The translations under genes were made by a program, and so were the position numbers. From assembly GCA_965199845.1 (NCBI GenBank), contig CBDATZ010000054.1, positions 1,068,071 through 1,132,070 of the forward strand: a stretch of DNA of 64,000 nt, in the 5' to 3' direction. Positions 63,562 to 64,000 of this stretch are shown here, piece after piece (the stretch's first letter is position 1; each line of letters starts with the position of its first letter). The notes below the pieces were generated by a model. It made no database searches. It saw nothing but the letters and a program-made list of their open reading frames with translations, and was not told the DNA's origin. The DNA comes from Ilyomonas sp965199845 (lineage in GTDB: Bacteria; Bacteroidota; Bacteroidia; Chitinophagales; Chitinophagaceae).

Positions 63562-64000
63562 TTATATAAAGACATATACCGGCTGATGTTGTACCGGGAA
63601 ATTGCATGAATTGGCGATAAAGCAAAGCTTGTTTGCCTGGTGCTGCAATTGTTGTAATAATTCTTCATTAGCTTCACCTTGAATAGTAATTTCAGGTTTT
63701 AAAATTACTTCTGTAAAACGTCCGCCGCCATCTTTTGTATTCTGCATTGTACCAATGGCTTTATCTATGTAAGTTGTAACTACAATATGATTTACAGCAC
63801 ATAAATGCAGGTACCAAAGCATGTGGCAGGCAGATAAAGAAGCTACCAATAATTCTTCGGGATTGTATCTTGTTTGATTGCCTAAAAAGGAAACTTCAGA
63901 AGTGCCCGGAATTTCGGGTTTCCCTTCTGTTGAAATGATATGATCGCGCTCGTAAGCTTTGTAATCTTTTGTGCCTTCGCCTTTATTTCCTGTCCAGGTA
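63562..64000 (-). CDS. OsmC family protein (5' end beyond the window)
   Basis: The frame is open from the window edge (63999) to a stop at 63562, giving about 145 C-terminal residues. The sequence TGNKGEGTKDYKAY, then YNPEELLVASLSACHMLWYL, with the Cys of SLSACHM matching the family Cys, and a later CFIANSCNFPV with the second Cys. This is the OsmC/Ohr pattern of thiol-dependent organic peroxide reductases. The N terminus is missing. Confidence 0.9.
   Translation of the reverse strand, partial: TWTGNKGEGTKDYKAYERDHIISTEGKPEIPGTSEVSFLGNQTRYNPEELLVASLSACHMLWYLHLCAVNHIVVTTYIDKAIGTMQNTKDGGGRFTEVILKPEITIQGEANEELLQQLQHQANKLCFIANSCNFPVQHQPVYVFI

Noticed and set aside
1..64000. CRISPR arrays, rRNA and tRNA genes
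   Set aside because: No spaced direct repeats of CRISPR type and no recognisable rRNA or tRNA sequence were found by reading; a dedicated scan (tRNAscan, Infernal) would confirm.

Overview
The window is chromosomal DNA of a Bacteroidota bacterium, most likely a member of the Chitinophagaceae. The evidence is AT-rich DNA, almost no Shine-Dalgarno signals, several promoters with the Bacteroidota -7 box TAnnTTTG (upstream of rplM, dtd, arfB, lepA, the NIPSNAP gene and the carB-like gene), and gene families typical of the phylum (DUF4954, DUF1080, MbnP-like, DUF2752 next to CD225, GH2 with DUF4982). The genus cannot be named from the sequence alone. No rRNA, tRNA or CRISPR array was seen.

Layout. 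1-2032: a GH3-family adenylate-forming protein cut by the left edge, then a CD225/DUF2752 membrane pair. 2129-5236: the translation block rplM-rpsI-rpsB-tsf, from a good promoter to a perfect palindromic terminator. 5556-7723: a RelE/ParE-like pair, dtd, and a coupled arfB/MbnP pair. 7762-13138: UbiD decarboxylase, EamA transporter, and an ECF sigma / membrane protein / exported protein operon. 13177-21229: carbohydrate and peptide degradation (SGNH hydrolase, DUF1080, GH2, M19 dipeptidase, prolyl oligopeptidase). 21327-22152: a short, very AT-rich accessory stretch. 22163-32720: conserved housekeeping genes (ECF sigma, uvrA, NIPSNAP, DUF4954, CPA1 antiporter, lepA). 32903-41711: a polysaccharide export module (methyltransferase, Wza-like, Wzc-like, sulfotransferase, flippase, O-antigen ligase/polymerase) with no sugar-nucleotide glycosyltransferases. 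41746-43450: a likely inserted segment with two odd genes, a palindromic spacer and a low-complexity repeat. 43459-48388: isoaspartyl peptidase, heptose kinase, a stand-alone C-terminal half of carbamoyl phosphate synthase, and an aspartic protease with a PDZ domain. 48449-52102: acyl-CoA dehydrogenase / PIG-L deacetylase / NodS-like methyltransferase / GT2. 52303-61522: GH43, thioredoxin, alpha/beta hydrolase, DUF481, a frameshifted GT39-like gene, DUF1080 with a sugar isomerase-like protein, and ligA. 61523-64000: a gene with two internal stops hit by a complete IS982-family element (20-bp inverted repeats, 7-bp target duplication), then a partial OsmC-family gene.

The most interesting points are the four-gene GT2/deacetylase/N-methyltransferase/acyl-CoA dehydrogenase cluster, whose enzyme logic parallels Nod-factor tailoring (NodC/NodB/NodS); a dispersed repeat of about 105 bp present twice (44550-44654 and 57368-57471); the half-size CarB; the sulfotransferase-containing polysaccharide module; and the IS982 insertion placed exactly at a stop codon.
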